Source: Williamsia limnetica | GTDB taxonomy: Bacteria; Actinomycetota; Actinomycetes; Mycobacteriales; Mycobacteriaceae | Direction of reading: 5' to 3' | Assembly (NCBI RefSeq): GCF_003217475.1 | Contig: NZ_QJSP01000007.1 | Location: forward strand, 186,001-250,000 | Length of the DNA stretch: 64,000 nt | Shown here: in pieces, positions 54,158 to 62,453 of the stretch | How positions within the stretch are numbered: the first letter of the stretch is position 1 | How the letters are laid out: each line of letters begins with the position of its first letter | Made by a program: the position numbers and the translations under genes | The notes under the pieces: generated by a model | Database searches by the model: none | What the model was told of the DNA's origin: nothing | Seen by the model: only the letters and a program-made list of their open reading frames with translations

Positions 54158-55162
54158 TTACTCTGCGGAGACAGTCTGACGTTCGACCTCGGCGTTCTCG
54201 GCCGGCGGATAGAAACTGCGCGCCCACAAGCGCAATCTGCGGAATCCGGCCGCCTCAGACGGAGACAGCCCCGGAGGGTCCATGTAGCGCTGGTGATTCC
54301 AGATCTTGACGTCGTCGACGAGCGCGCCCTTCCCGTTTTCGATGAACCCTTCGGGGTCGTCGCTGCCCTCGTCGATCCAGTACGTGCCGAAGATGTCACT
54401 CACCTCGTCATCGACCGGTGTCGGGCAGATCCCGGTGACCCGGATGCCGTTGCGCATGTGCTCACCGCTGAAGCTCAACCCCACTCCGCTCCAGAGGATT
54501 TCGAGCGTGTTGATGGTGTCGTCAGGGTTGTCCACGCCGTGCTGCCACTTGTTGCCGAACCCCACCTTGGCCGCCCACGAGGCGTCATCGGTGCTCTCCC
54601 GCAGGACAACCGGGCTGATCGGTGTGCGATGCACATATCGGAAGTGATGTGGGTCGACCGCATTCTCCGCAATGGTCTGCGGATGAACCCGCACGTTCTT
54701 GGTGAGCACACGTGCGTTCGCTTCGATCGGCCGGAACGTTGTTGCGCTGATGTGGCCACCCAGACTCTGCAGAGCGTCCGGTACCTCCCACATCGGGTCT
54801 CGGCCGAGAAGGTCATGCCAGACGTAGATGGAATCATTGCGCTCGCTGACCGGCCAGCTGCGTACCTTACGGGCACGGTTCGGTTTGGCCTCGTAAGGAA
54901 TCCGGACATTACGCCCTCGCCCATCCCACACCCACCCGTGAAACGGGCACTGGATCCCGTCGTCCACAACACAACCACCGAAGGCGAGATTGGCACCGAG
55001 ATGCTGGCAGTGGGCATCGAGCACGTGCGCAAGGCCGTCGTTGCCGCGATACGCGACCAACTCAGCACCGAAGTAGTGCAAGGGGACAACATCACCGATC
55101 GCCAGATCGGCCGACCACGCGACCTGGAACCACCCGGTGGGATGCATGCTGAGCTGACCCAT
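54158..55162 (-). CDS. Rieske non-heme iron oxygenase, KshA-like
   Basis: 334 aa. The Rieske cluster ligands are Cys52 and His54 (CQHLGANLA) and Cys72 and His75 (CPFHGW). The mononuclear iron site has ENAVDPHHFRYVH (~166-178, two His), with a carboxylate probably in LVDDVKIW (~281-288). The layout matches KshA, the oxygenase of 3-ketosteroid 9alpha-hydroxylase, but it is ~50 residues shorter, mainly at the N-terminus and C-terminus. CAGGAGG precedes the ATG at 55162. With the KshB-like reductase it forms a two-component monooxygenase. The substrate may be steroid-like; sequence alone does not show this. Confidence 0.9.
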   Translation of the reverse strand: MGQLSMHPTGWFQVAWSADLAIGDVVPLHYFGAELVAYRGNDGLAHVLDAHCQHLGANLAFGGCVVDDGIQCPFHGWVWDGRGRNVRIPYEAKPNRARKVRSWPVSERNDSIYVWHDLLGRDPMWEVPDALQSLGGHISATTFRPIEANARVLTKNVRVHPQTIAENAVDPHHFRYVHRTPISPVVLRESTDDASWAAKVGFGNKWQHGVDNPDDTINTLEILWSGVGLSFSGEHMRNGIRVTGICPTPVDDEVSDIFGTYWIDEGSDDPEGFIENGKGALVDDVKIWNHQRYMDPPGLSPSEAAGFRRLRLWARSFYPPAENAEVERQTVSAE

Positions 55163-55470
55163 CGATCAGACCTCCTGAAGAATTGGCTGACATTTTTGGC
55201 GCGGACGTCAAAAATTGATAGCCCGACCATACGCCCGTGAGCGGCACTCTGTAAACACCAACCCGTTGCCGGATTTCTCCAAATACGCCCCTGCCGCACT
55301 AATCATGCTGCACGGCAAACGCTTTCAGACCGCATAGCGCGATCAGATCCTGTCACCAAAAGGTGTAACTCATTGATTTATCTAACTTAATAGTGATACA
55401 CGTCATGTGCGGCCTCAGTCCCCGGCCTTGCTCGGCTGCCGAGCACCACAAGCGATCAAAGGACACATCC
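55163..55470. other. divergent promoter region between Rieske oxygenase and SDR genes
   Basis: 308 bp with no gene. It contains TTTTTG-N10-CAAAAA (55193-55214) about 30 bp upstream of the oxygenase start, and an A/T-rich tract at 55370-55402 before the SDR gene. Confidence 0.5.
55193..55214. promoter_or_regulatory. inverted repeat upstream of the Rieske oxygenase
   Basis: TTTTTG and CAAAAA arms separated by 10 bp, close to the oxygenase start. It may be an operator for the TetR protein encoded in the operon. Arms are short and the call is tentative. Confidence 0.3.
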
Positions 55471-56268
55471 ATGGACTACCGGATCAAAGGACGAGTGGCA
55501 CTTGTCGTCGGTGGCAGCAAGGGCATCGGCAAGGAGACGGCGAAGATGCTCGCTGCGGAGGGCAGCCGCGTCGCCATCGTCGCCCGTACCCAGAAACACA
55601 TCGACCGCGCGGTCGAGGAGATCGCCGCAGCAGGCGGCGAGGCACTCGGGGTCCCGGCGGACATGAGTTCACGAGAAGGCATCGAATCCGCGGTCGCGAC
55701 AGTCACCGAACAACTCGGCAACCCCCTGATCGTGGTGACACAGGCCGACTTTCACGTGCGCGGTTACTTCGAGGAGATCACCCGCGCCGAGGACTACGTC
55801 GACTCATACCGTACGTACACGCTCAGCCAGGTGCACATGCTGCACGCCGTACTGCCCGCCATGCGCGAGGCCGGATGGGGGCGTTTTGTCCACATCGGGT
55901 CAGGAACCGCCAAGGAACCGCAGAGCCTGCCGCCCCACACGGTCGCCAACGCGACACGTCCGTCGACGGTCGGACTCCTCAAGAGCGTGGCCGACGAGTA
56001 TGCCCAGTTCGGTATCACCATCAACACCGTGGCCCCGGGCTGGATCGCGACCAAGACCACCAACTGGTACCTCTCTACTCACGAGGGGCTCACCGATGAC
56101 GACGCTCGCAAGAAGTGGCTCATGGAGAAGGCCGGTGTGCCGGCAGGCCGGGCGGGTGAGCCCGAGGAGATCGCGTCGACGATCGCCTATCTGTGCTCAG
56201 ACCAGGCCGGATATCTCAACGGCCATTACATTTGTGTCGACGGCGCCCATCACCGATCGGCGTTCTGA
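55471..56268 (+). CDS. atypical short-chain dehydrogenase lacking the YxxxK motif
   Basis: 265 aa. GGSKGIGKET is at ~14-23, and the C-terminal VAPGWIATKT and YLNGHYICVDGA are SDR-like. The NNAG position reads VVTQAD, and the catalytic Tyr-x3-Lys region reads VANATRPSTVGLLKS, so both the Tyr and the Lys are replaced. A subgroup of actinobacterial FabG-annotated proteins has this change; activity as an ordinary dehydrogenase is doubtful. ATG at 55471 has AAAGGACAC upstream. It is divergent from the Rieske operon and convergent with the DUF35 gene at 56373; the 104-bp gap holds a long imperfect hairpin (about 56298-56358). Confidence 0.83.
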   Translation: MDYRIKGRVALVVGGSKGIGKETAKMLAAEGSRVAIVARTQKHIDRAVEEIAAAGGEALGVPADMSSREGIESAVATVTEQLGNPLIVVTQADFHVRGYFEEITRAEDYVDSYRTYTLSQVHMLHAVLPAMREAGWGRFVHIGSGTAKEPQSLPPHTVANATRPSTVGLLKSVADEYAQFGITINTVAPGWIATKTTNWYLSTHEGLTDDDARKKWLMEKAGVPAGRAGEPEEIASTIAYLCSDQAGYLNGHYICVDGAHHRSAF

Positions 56269-56372
56269 ACGTCCACCCACGTCGATCGGCGTGCCTGGTT
56301 GCACACAGGTCGCGCTCCCACGGCCGGATGTGACGCTGTCGCGCCGACCTTGTGTGCACTCGGGCCCAGCTT

Positions 56373-56798
56373 TCATTCTTCGTCGGTGCCGATGGGGACG
56401 AACTCGGGCGCATACACGCCGCTGTCGCCGATCTCGACGATCCGGGCTCTCACCCGCTGGCCGATTCGGATCGTGTGCGGCTGCGCGTCCACCACCGCGC
56501 TCATGCGCAGCCCCGACTGTTCATCGAGTTCGATGAGCGCTGTCACATACGGTGGTCGGTGGCCGGGCACCGTGGGCTGACGAATGACGATGAAGCTGAA
56601 TATCGTTCCGTAACCACTCACTTCGTCGAATCGCACCGGCCCGCCGGTGATCCGGCTGCGTTCGAGGGGTGGGTGGATCCATGTTCCGGTGTCCACGCAA
56701 CGGCAGATCTTGAGCTTGCCCTCCGCGAGGGCATCCCAGTACGACGCCGAGTCAGGATCGGGAACGGGCAGCGGCGCCGACATGAGTGCGTCGGTCAT
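56373..56798 (-). CDS. DUF35 OB-fold protein with degenerate zinc ribbon
   Basis: 141 aa. The OB-fold core is SGYGTIFSFIVIRQP, PPYVTALIELDEQSG and IRIGQRVRARIVEI. The zinc-ribbon region is KICRCVDTGTWIHPPL: one CxC and no second pair, so zinc binding is doubtful. ATG at 56798 overlaps the stop of the upstream thiolase-like gene (ATGA). It would be the partner of that Ltp protein, which is interrupted by an in-frame TGA, leaving this DUF35 protein possibly without a full partner. Confidence 0.84.
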   Translation of the reverse strand: MTDALMSAPLPVPDPDSASYWDALAEGKLKICRCVDTGTWIHPPLERSRITGGPVRFDEVSGYGTIFSFIVIRQPTVPGHRPPYVTALIELDEQSGLRMSAVVDAQPHTIRIGQRVRARIVEIGDSGVYAPEFVPIGTDEE

Positions 56799-57931
56799 GG
56801 GTGCTGCCTGCTGTAGATGTTGGCGCCGCCGAACGGGCCACCACCGGCGGTGACCAGCGCGAGTTCGGCTCCCTCGACCTGCCGCACCCCGGCCGAATGC
56901 CTCAGCTGGGTCACGGCTTCGAAGTGGTGATTGAGACCGTGTATGTACCCCTCGGACAACAGTCCTCCGTGCGGATTGACCACCACGTCGCCGCCATAGG
57001 TAGCTCACCCCGTGGCAAAGAACGTGCCGACCTCTCCCTTCTCACAGAATCCGTACCCTTCCATGGTGGCCATCACCGTGTATGTGAAGCAGTCGTACAT
57101 GCACGCCACATCCATGTCGGCCGGGCGGAGTCCGGTGCGCTCCCAGATCTTCGGGCCCGCCGAACGCGCGTACATCGCCGCCGGGTCGTCCCATTGTGTC
57201 CAGCCCGCCCCGCTCTGCGAATTGGATGACCCGACGAGCCAGACCGGATCGTGTGCGGTGCCGGCGGCGATGTCCTCGCCCACCACGAGCACGGCCACAG
57301 CGCCGTCGACCTCAGACGTGCAGTCGAGCACCCGGAAGGGCTCGTTGATCCAGCGAGCGGCCAGGTAGTCGTCCATGGTCAGTGGTTCACGCCGCAGCGC
57401 ATGGTCGTTGGGCCCGGCGTGGGTTCGCTGGGTGATCGCGATGTGCCCGAGATCCTCTTCGGTGGAACCATGGTCATACTGATGGCGCCGCGCCCACATC
57501 GCAAACCACTGCGGCGGCACAAGGAATCCCGATGCGGCGTCGAACTGGTTTTCCTGATCCACCAGCATCGGACCTTCTACCGTTCCGAAACGGTGCCCGG
57601 ACCGGCCGTTGAGGGATCGGTACACCAGAACTGCCCGGCACATCCCGGCCTCGATCACCGCTGCCGCCGTTGCGATCTGATCGGCAACAAGGTTACCGCC
57701 GCCATACATGGCATTGGCCCACGACAACTCGTTGATGCCCAATCCCCAACCGACGGTGATCGGTTGGGCTGAGTCGTTGACCATGAAGGTACTCATCCCG
57801 TCGACGTCCGCAGGCGTCAATCCCGCATCGTCGATGGCACCGCGGCACGCCTCGATGGCCATCGCGAGTGGGGTTCGGTTCGATCGACGCGAATACTCGG
57901 TTCTGCCGATGCCGACAACTGCACAACTCAT
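56795..57931 (-). pseudogene. Ltp2-type thiolase-like gene interrupted by one in-frame TGA
   Basis: 379 codons from ATG 57931 to TGA 56795, with a TGA at 57005-57007. Reading through it gives an intact C-terminus in the same frame: before it YDCFTYTVMATMEGYGFCEKGEVG, after it VVNPHGGLLSEGYIHGLNHHFEAV and LVTAGGGPFGG. No indel is present; a CGA-to-TGA change would explain it. The Cys position reads SWANAMYGGGNL and GHP is GYIHG, so the original protein was a Cys-less Ltp2-type, with DUF35 partner directly downstream. The truncated product (308 aa) lacks the last ~70 residues of the thiolase core. Both ends keep ATGA overlaps, so decay is recent, or the base is a sequencing error. Confidence 0.85.
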
Positions 57932-58296
57932 CTGACTGGTCCGGCGACTTTCCGCTCGCCCCGTGGCCGCCATACCGCCATCGACACCCCCGCAAGGTCG
58001 AGAGAATCGCTCAGCGGCATCTGCCCCGAACCGACCCGCTCGAGAAATGACCCCATCACGATGTCTGGGTCGCGGCCGAGTTCATAGACCGCGAGATAGC
58101 GGTGTGCCGGGGCCGGGGGCGCGGCGATTCCCTCGACCTCCGGCGGTGTGATCGGAGCCAAATCGTAGCGTTGCGCGGCGGTGACCCCCTCGACCTCGAG
58201 AACGTCAGGGACGTGCCGGGTCTCGTACCAGCTGTTGAACTCGTCGTCGTTGCCCTCTGTTGGATTGGAGAAGACAAAGAGATAGCTGTCCGCCAT
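57928..58296 (-). CDS. small ferredoxin-fold (EthD/DUF4286-like) protein
   Basis: 122 aa. SYLFVFSNPTEGNDDEFNSWYETRHVPDVLEVEGVTAAQRYDL (read in parts, ~4-46) shows the pattern of dimeric alpha-beta barrel proteins, with the WYxxRHxPDxL helix; HRYLAVYEL follows at ~66. Such proteins occur beside catabolic genes as isomerases or accessory factors. It overlaps the interrupted Ltp gene (ATGA) and is the first gene of that operon. The promoter gap to the divergent TetR gene (58576) holds two inverted copies of TGACAGTTGA. Confidence 0.8.
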   Translation of the reverse strand: MADSYLFVFSNPTEGNDDEFNSWYETRHVPDVLEVEGVTAAQRYDLAPITPPEVEGIAAPPAPAHRYLAVYELGRDPDIVMGSFLERVGSGQMPLSDSLDLAGVSMAVWRPRGERKVAGPVR

Positions 58297-58350
58297 AGGG
58301 CGCCCACTTTCGCTTGATACGTTTCGCAGTTCGCATTCTCGACTTTATGG

Positions 58351-58363
58351 CAGTCAACTGTCA
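58351..58363 (-). promoter_or_regulatory. TGACAGTTGACTG element (leftward copy)
   Basis: 13-mer, matching the rightward copy at 58468 with one mismatch. It lies 54 bp upstream of the 58296 start, in the divergent gap with a TetR gene. Confidence 0.45.
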
Positions 58364-58467
58364 CACGTCAACGACGATGTTGGTTGAAGACTCGCCAGAT
58401 GGCCTGCAATCAACCAAATCCGTATTGGAGCCGTCCGACGTCCGTGCCGCCATGCGCCGTGTCTAAA

Positions 58468-58480
58468 TGACAGTTGAGTG
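58468..58480 (+). promoter_or_regulatory. TGACAGTTGAGTG element (rightward copy)
   Basis: Inverted relative to the 58351 copy and 95 bp upstream of the TetR start. The core TGACAGTT also occurs in the palindrome at 27799-27814. Confidence 0.45.
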
Positions 58481-58575
58481 TCGATAGAGCAGTATGGTGA
58501 CCACCGCGCGGGACGGTCGACATCCCGGCGACATCCACCGAAGGCAGGTGCCGCTTCGAAAGGACCACCACAGCG

Positions 58576-59187
58576 ATGCAATCCGGCGACCGGTCACGGC
58601 GGCAAGATCGTGCCACCCAGACTCGGCTGGCATTGGTCGACGCGGCATTGAACCTGTTCAGCACGAACGGTTTCGATCAGACCACCACGGATCAGATCGC
58701 CAAGGGCGCCGGCGTGTCACCGCGGACGTTCTTCCGCTATTTCCCGACGAAGGAATCGGTTCTCTTCCTCGGTGAGTACGACTTCGTACGGGCTTTCAGC
58801 GGTGTGTACCTGGCGCAACCGGAGTCGATGTCCGAACTCGATGCGATGGCACAGGCTTTCATCACTTTGGCACCGGGATTGTCGAGACAACGGGGGCGCA
58901 TCACGCTCTATCGGGAGGCTGTCTCTTCATCGGTCAAGCTCATCGGCCAAGAACGAAAAAACCACGACACCAGCGCCAGGACGGTCACTGACGCCATCGC
59001 GGAGCGTCGCAAGATCGCGGTGGCCGACGAGCGGTGCATCCTCCTGGCTTCAGTCGGGATGCTGGTCGTCGAACGCTCGATCGACCGGTGGATACGGTCG
59101 CCAGGCTCGGTACCCGAAGACGTGATGCGTTCTGAGTTCGAGACCCTTCACGGGTTGATCGGCAACTACCAGGACAGCGGCCCCTGA
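58576..59187 (+). CDS. TetR family transcriptional regulator
   Basis: 203 aa. The helix-turn-helix is at ~17-62: LVDAALNLFSTNGFDQTTTDQIAKGAGVSPRTFFRYFPTKESVLF (read in parts); RTFFRYFPTKE is typical of the AcrR/TetR recognition region. The ligand domain follows. GAAAGGACC lies upstream of ATG 58576. It is flanked by the divergent operon at 58296 and, across a terminator, the amidohydrolase operon. The TGACAGTT copies in its promoter gap are its best candidate binding sites. Confidence 0.92.
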   Translation: MQSGDRSRRQDRATQTRLALVDAALNLFSTNGFDQTTTDQIAKGAGVSPRTFFRYFPTKESVLFLGEYDFVRAFSGVYLAQPESMSELDAMAQAFITLAPGLSRQRGRITLYREAVSSSVKLIGQERKNHDTSARTVTDAIAERRKIAVADERCILLASVGMLVVERSIDRWIRSPGSVPEDVMRSEFETLHGLIGNYQDSGP

Positions 59188-59246
59188 GCACGGGCGACCG
59201 GGTGCGGCTGACTCGGACACAGCCAGTTCCTCCGAGTAGGACTGGA

Positions 59247-59283
59247 CCAGGGCCCGAGCACAATGTGCTCGGACCCTGGTCTT
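59247..59283. terminator. terminator between TetR and amidohydrolase genes
   Basis: 17-bp stem (left arm GACCAGGGCCCGAGCAC) with one mismatch and a 3-nt loop, between convergent genes ending at 59187 and 59298. Confidence 0.8.
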
Positions 59284-59297
59284 CCCGTGTGTGCGGG

Positions 59298-60530
59298 TCA
59301 GACCGAGATGGCGTCCGCGGGCGCCTCGGCGGCGTCCGGACTCGGGTTGCGCAGCGGTAGACCGAGGAACCGGCGTGCGTTGTCACCCATGAAGTCGTAG
59401 GCACGCCGTTCACTCATGCCCTCGGCATACTTGTAGAAGCCCTTCGGCTCGGTCAACCCTTCGGGATGCGGGTAGTCCGAACCGAACATGACCTTGTCCC
59501 AGCCGACGGTTTCCACGACATCACTGACCGACCCTTCCCAGAAGGGGCTCACCCACACGTTCCGACGGAAGACCTCGAGCGGGTCCTCCGGGAAGTTCTG
59601 CGGCATCTTCTTGTTCAGATCCGCGAGGTCGTGGAACAGCGGATGAATCCAGGCGCTGCCGTTCTCCACCGACGCGATGCGCAGCTTCGGGAAGCGAGTC
59701 AGCGTGCCGTGGCAGATGAGCGACCCCAGCATGTCCGAGATCTCGCGGTGGCCCAGCGCCAGCCAACGGAAAGAGCTCATGGTCATGAAGTTGTTGGTGG
59801 ACGGCGGTTCCCACTTGTTGATGTATTCATCGAGCGGGGGCTGGCTGGCGTGCAGCACAACGGGCATACCCGCATCCTCGACGTCTTTCCAGAACGGGTC
59901 GAACTCGGGCAATGCCGGCGACCGCCAGCCTCTGTAGCCGTTGACGGGCGCGGGCTTGATCAGCACCACCTTGGCACCGTTGTCGACCAGGTATTCCAGC
60001 TCGCGACGTGCCTCATCCACAAGAGCGCACGTGATGACCGGCGTCATGAACAACCGGTTCTCGTGGGTGAAGCCCCACGTCTCGAGCATCCACTGGTTGA
60101 GGGCATGGATCATCGCGACGGTGAGGTCGGGATCCTCGGCGGCAGAATGCTCCACCAGGTTGGCCAGGGTCGGGTAGACGAGCGCGGCGTCCACGCCCTG
60201 TCGGTTGATCTCTTCGATCCGCGCGCGGGGCTCCCGAGAGGCAGGCGGCGCCTCGATGGCCGTTCCCTGCATCTCTCGCAAGGTCAGACCTTCGACATTT
60301 TGACCGGAGTAGAACTTCTCGTGCGCGCCCGGCGCGGCCACCTTCTCGAAGGTCGGATTCGGGATGAACTCCGTGATCTTGTTCAGGATCGCGATCCGGG
60401 TGCGCTTACCGACCTGGACGTATTGCACTGCCGGCGAGAACTTTTCAGGCAGGAACTTGGTCAGGGCATCCGGCGTCTCGTACATGTGCGTATCGGCGTC
60501 GAAAATCGGCACATCGTTCAAATCTGTCAT
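59298..60530 (-). CDS. amidohydrolase_2 (ACMSD-type metal-dependent hydrolase)
   Basis: 410 aa. The metal motif is FDADTHMYE (~10-18), barrel His in MPVVLHASQPP (~229), PKLRIASVENGSAW (~285) and the final Asp in VMFGSDYPHPEG (~352-363). It belongs to the family of the 35311 gene but is not a close copy. The roles of these enzymes in acyl-CoA clusters are unproved; C-C hydrolysis or decarboxylation is possible. ATG at 60530 with AGGCGG upstream. Its own promoter region (60531-60704) carries a 20-bp palindrome, so it is regulated separately from the LLM/SDR/SnoaL genes upstream. Confidence 0.9.
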   Translation of the reverse strand: MTDLNDVPIFDADTHMYETPDALTKFLPEKFSPAVQYVQVGKRTRIAILNKITEFIPNPTFEKVAAPGAHEKFYSGQNVEGLTLREMQGTAIEAPPASREPRARIEEINRQGVDAALVYPTLANLVEHSAAEDPDLTVAMIHALNQWMLETWGFTHENRLFMTPVITCALVDEARRELEYLVDNGAKVVLIKPAPVNGYRGWRSPALPEFDPFWKDVEDAGMPVVLHASQPPLDEYINKWEPPSTNNFMTMSSFRWLALGHREISDMLGSLICHGTLTRFPKLRIASVENGSAWIHPLFHDLADLNKKMPQNFPEDPLEVFRRNVWVSPFWEGSVSDVVETVGWDKVMFGSDYPHPEGLTEPKGFYKYAEGMSERRAYDFMGDNARRFLGLPLRNPSPDAAEAPADAISV

Positions 60531-60580
60531 GGGTCCGCCTTTTCTATCGGGTGGCTGAAGTCTTCGTTCAGCTTGCACGA

Positions 60581-60600
60581 GTTTGACGGAAACGTCAAAC
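60581..60600. promoter_or_regulatory. 20-bp perfect palindrome upstream of the amidohydrolase
   Basis: GTTTGACG-GAAA-CGTCAAAC, 51 bp before the start at 60530. It contains TTGAC-N6-GTCAA, as does 27799-27814. A strong TetR-type operator candidate. Confidence 0.65.
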
Positions 60601-60704
60601 AGTGTCGGTGAGACCGATCTATCACTGTCTTGACAAGCAGTTATAGACCATCCACAGCGGTGACATGGTTGTCATAACGTCCGCGCAACGGCAGCAGTGA
60701 CACC

Positions 60705-61619
60705 TCAGCCGACTGTTCCGACACCGGCCAGTCGCGTGCCCAGCAGTTCGATCTCCGCCAGGCAGGCATCCATGCTGCGCGTCTTCGATTCCACCGAGAT
60801 GTGGGTGACGCCGGCCTCGGACAACGGGCCGATCTGCTGTGCCACTGCGTCGGCCGTCTCATCCGAGTCGCGTCGCGCGGTCGGTGTGAAGCACACCTCG
60901 AAGTCGGCTGACCGCCCCAGAACGCTCCGCATATCCCTGATCTGATCGATCCGCTCGGCAAGCTGATCAATCTGCAGCGCAGGCGTATTCGTGATGGCAG
61001 ACATTGCCGCGGATTGCTCGAACGGCAGCCAGCCGTCGGCGAGCTCGGCAACGCGGCGGATCGACGCCTTACTGTTCCCGCCGATCCAGATCGGTGGCCC
61101 CGGACGCTGCGCCGGACGTGGGAGCATCCGGTGCCCGTGGGCGGGAAAAAACGGCCCCTCCCGGTCGATCACTTCGCCGGTCCACGCTTCCTGCATCGCC
61201 ACGATCGCCTCGTCGAAACGCGGTCCGCGGTCATCGAACGACGCACCCAGGACGTCGAACTCATTTGCCTGGTACCCCGCACCCATCCCGGCAATCAACC
61301 GGCCGCCGGACAACAGATCCAGCGACGCCGCAGACTTCGCTGTTGTGTACGGATTACGGTATCCCGCAACGAGAATGAACGTCAGCAGTCGAATTCTGGA
61401 CGTTGTAGCAGCCATGAACGACAGCGCCACAAACGGGTCGAGCGCGTGGTGACCTCCGCCCACCAACCACTCCTCCGAGGGAAATGGATGATCTGTGGTG
61501 GAGACGATGTCGAATCCACTGGCCTCGGCTACCACGGCGATCTCGGCGAACTCGTGTGCACCGATCCAGGTGTCCCAGTGCTTGACCGACCCGGTGGGAA
61601 ATTGAAAATTGAGTTTCAT
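60705..61619 (-). CDS. LLM class (luciferase-like) F420-dependent oxidoreductase
   Basis: 304 aa. The N-terminus MKLNFQFPTG, FDIVSTTDHPFPSEEW (~36-51), RIRLLTFILVAGYRNP (~75-90) and LSGGRLIAGMGAGYQANEF (~104-122) define the luciferase-like family; RNPYTTAKSAASLD is the typical cofactor segment. Cofactor F420 is likely in this lineage but not shown. GGAGACCGAG precedes the ATG at 61619. It sits 15 nt downstream of an SDR gene and is the last of a three-gene unit (SnoaL, SDR, LLM) starting at 62918. Confidence 0.88.
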   Translation of the reverse strand: MKLNFQFPTGSVKHWDTWIGAHEFAEIAVVAEASGFDIVSTTDHPFPSEEWLVGGGHHALDPFVALSFMAATTSRIRLLTFILVAGYRNPYTTAKSAASLDLLSGGRLIAGMGAGYQANEFDVLGASFDDRGPRFDEAIVAMQEAWTGEVIDREGPFFPAHGHRMLPRPAQRPGPPIWIGGNSKASIRRVAELADGWLPFEQSAAMSAITNTPALQIDQLAERIDQIRDMRSVLGRSADFEVCFTPTARRDSDETADAVAQQIGPLSEAGVTHISVESKTRSMDACLAEIELLGTRLAGVGTVG

Positions 61620-61634
61620 CTCGGTCTCCGACCG

Positions 61635-62444
61635 CTAGTAGATGGATCCGGTTCCGCCGCCGTCGAGGTGGAGGTTCACCCCGTTGATGAAGCCGGAGTT
61701 AGGGCTGGCGAGCATGGTCACTGCATACGCGACGTCCTCGACCTGCCCGATTCGGGTGACGGTTTGGCCAGTGCCCTTGAGCACGTAGTCGGTCGCTCGG
61801 TCGACATCGTCGCCCCAGCCGCGCTTCTCTGCGAATCTGCGCAGGAACTCGACGAGCTTGTCGGTCATGATCATGCCGGGCGACACCGTGTTCACGGTGA
61901 TCCCCGAGCCGGCGAGCGCCTTCGACAGGCCCATCGACATGTTGACCAGCGCCGCCTTGGACGGACCGTAGTCAGGTTGACCAGACGTCGGGATGATGCC
62001 TGCGGCGCTGGAGATCTGAATGATCCGTCCCCAACCGTCGGCCTTCATGCCCGGCACGACCTGGTGGATCAGTCGGCCCGCCGAAATGACGTTGCTCTCA
62101 TAGGTGGCGGCCCACTCGCTGGGCGCGAGATCGAACCACGAACCACCTCCGGTCTCCGAGGCGCCCCCGGCGTTGTTCACCAAGATGTCGATTCCCCCGA
62201 ACGCGTCGACGGCTTTCGCGGCGACGCCGTGGGCGCCCTCATCGGTCGACAGATCACCGGCTGCCGATGCGACGGCACCACCTCGACCTGAGATCTCGGC
62301 CTCCGCCGCCGCCAGTTTCTCCTCGTTTCGGCCGTGCAGCACCACCGATACGCCCTCATCGGCGAGCGCCTGCGCAATTGCCGCGCCGATGCCCCCGTTA
62401 CTACCGGTCACCAGTGCGCGTTTGCCTTTGAGCTGTAAATCCAT
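61635..62444 (-). CDS. short-chain dehydrogenase
   Basis: 269 aa. TGSNGGIGAA is at ~13-22, NNAGGASE at ~90-97, SSAAGI near residue 144 and the catalytic YGPSKAAL at ~158. The C-terminus (FINGVNLHLDGGGTGSIY) is FabG-like. The insert NNAGGASETGGGSWFDLAPSEW suits a small-molecule or acyl-CoA dehydrogenase. ATG at 62444 is 9 nt beyond the SnoaL gene stop, so the two are translated together. Specificity unknown. Confidence 0.9.
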   Translation of the reverse strand: MDLQLKGKRALVTGSNGGIGAAIAQALADEGVSVVLHGRNEEKLAAAEAEISGRGGAVASAAGDLSTDEGAHGVAAKAVDAFGGIDILVNNAGGASETGGGSWFDLAPSEWAATYESNVISAGRLIHQVVPGMKADGWGRIIQISSAAGIIPTSGQPDYGPSKAALVNMSMGLSKALAGSGITVNTVSPGMIMTDKLVEFLRRFAEKRGWGDDVDRATDYVLKGTGQTVTRIGQVEDVAYAVTMLASPNSGFINGVNLHLDGGGTGSIY

Positions 62445-62453
62445 GACGAGTCC

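Noticed and set aside
56795-57931. UGA at 57005 as a selenocysteine codon
   Set aside because: No stem-loop resembling a SECIS was seen just after it, no selenoprotein family fits, and the position is a loop rather than a catalytic site.
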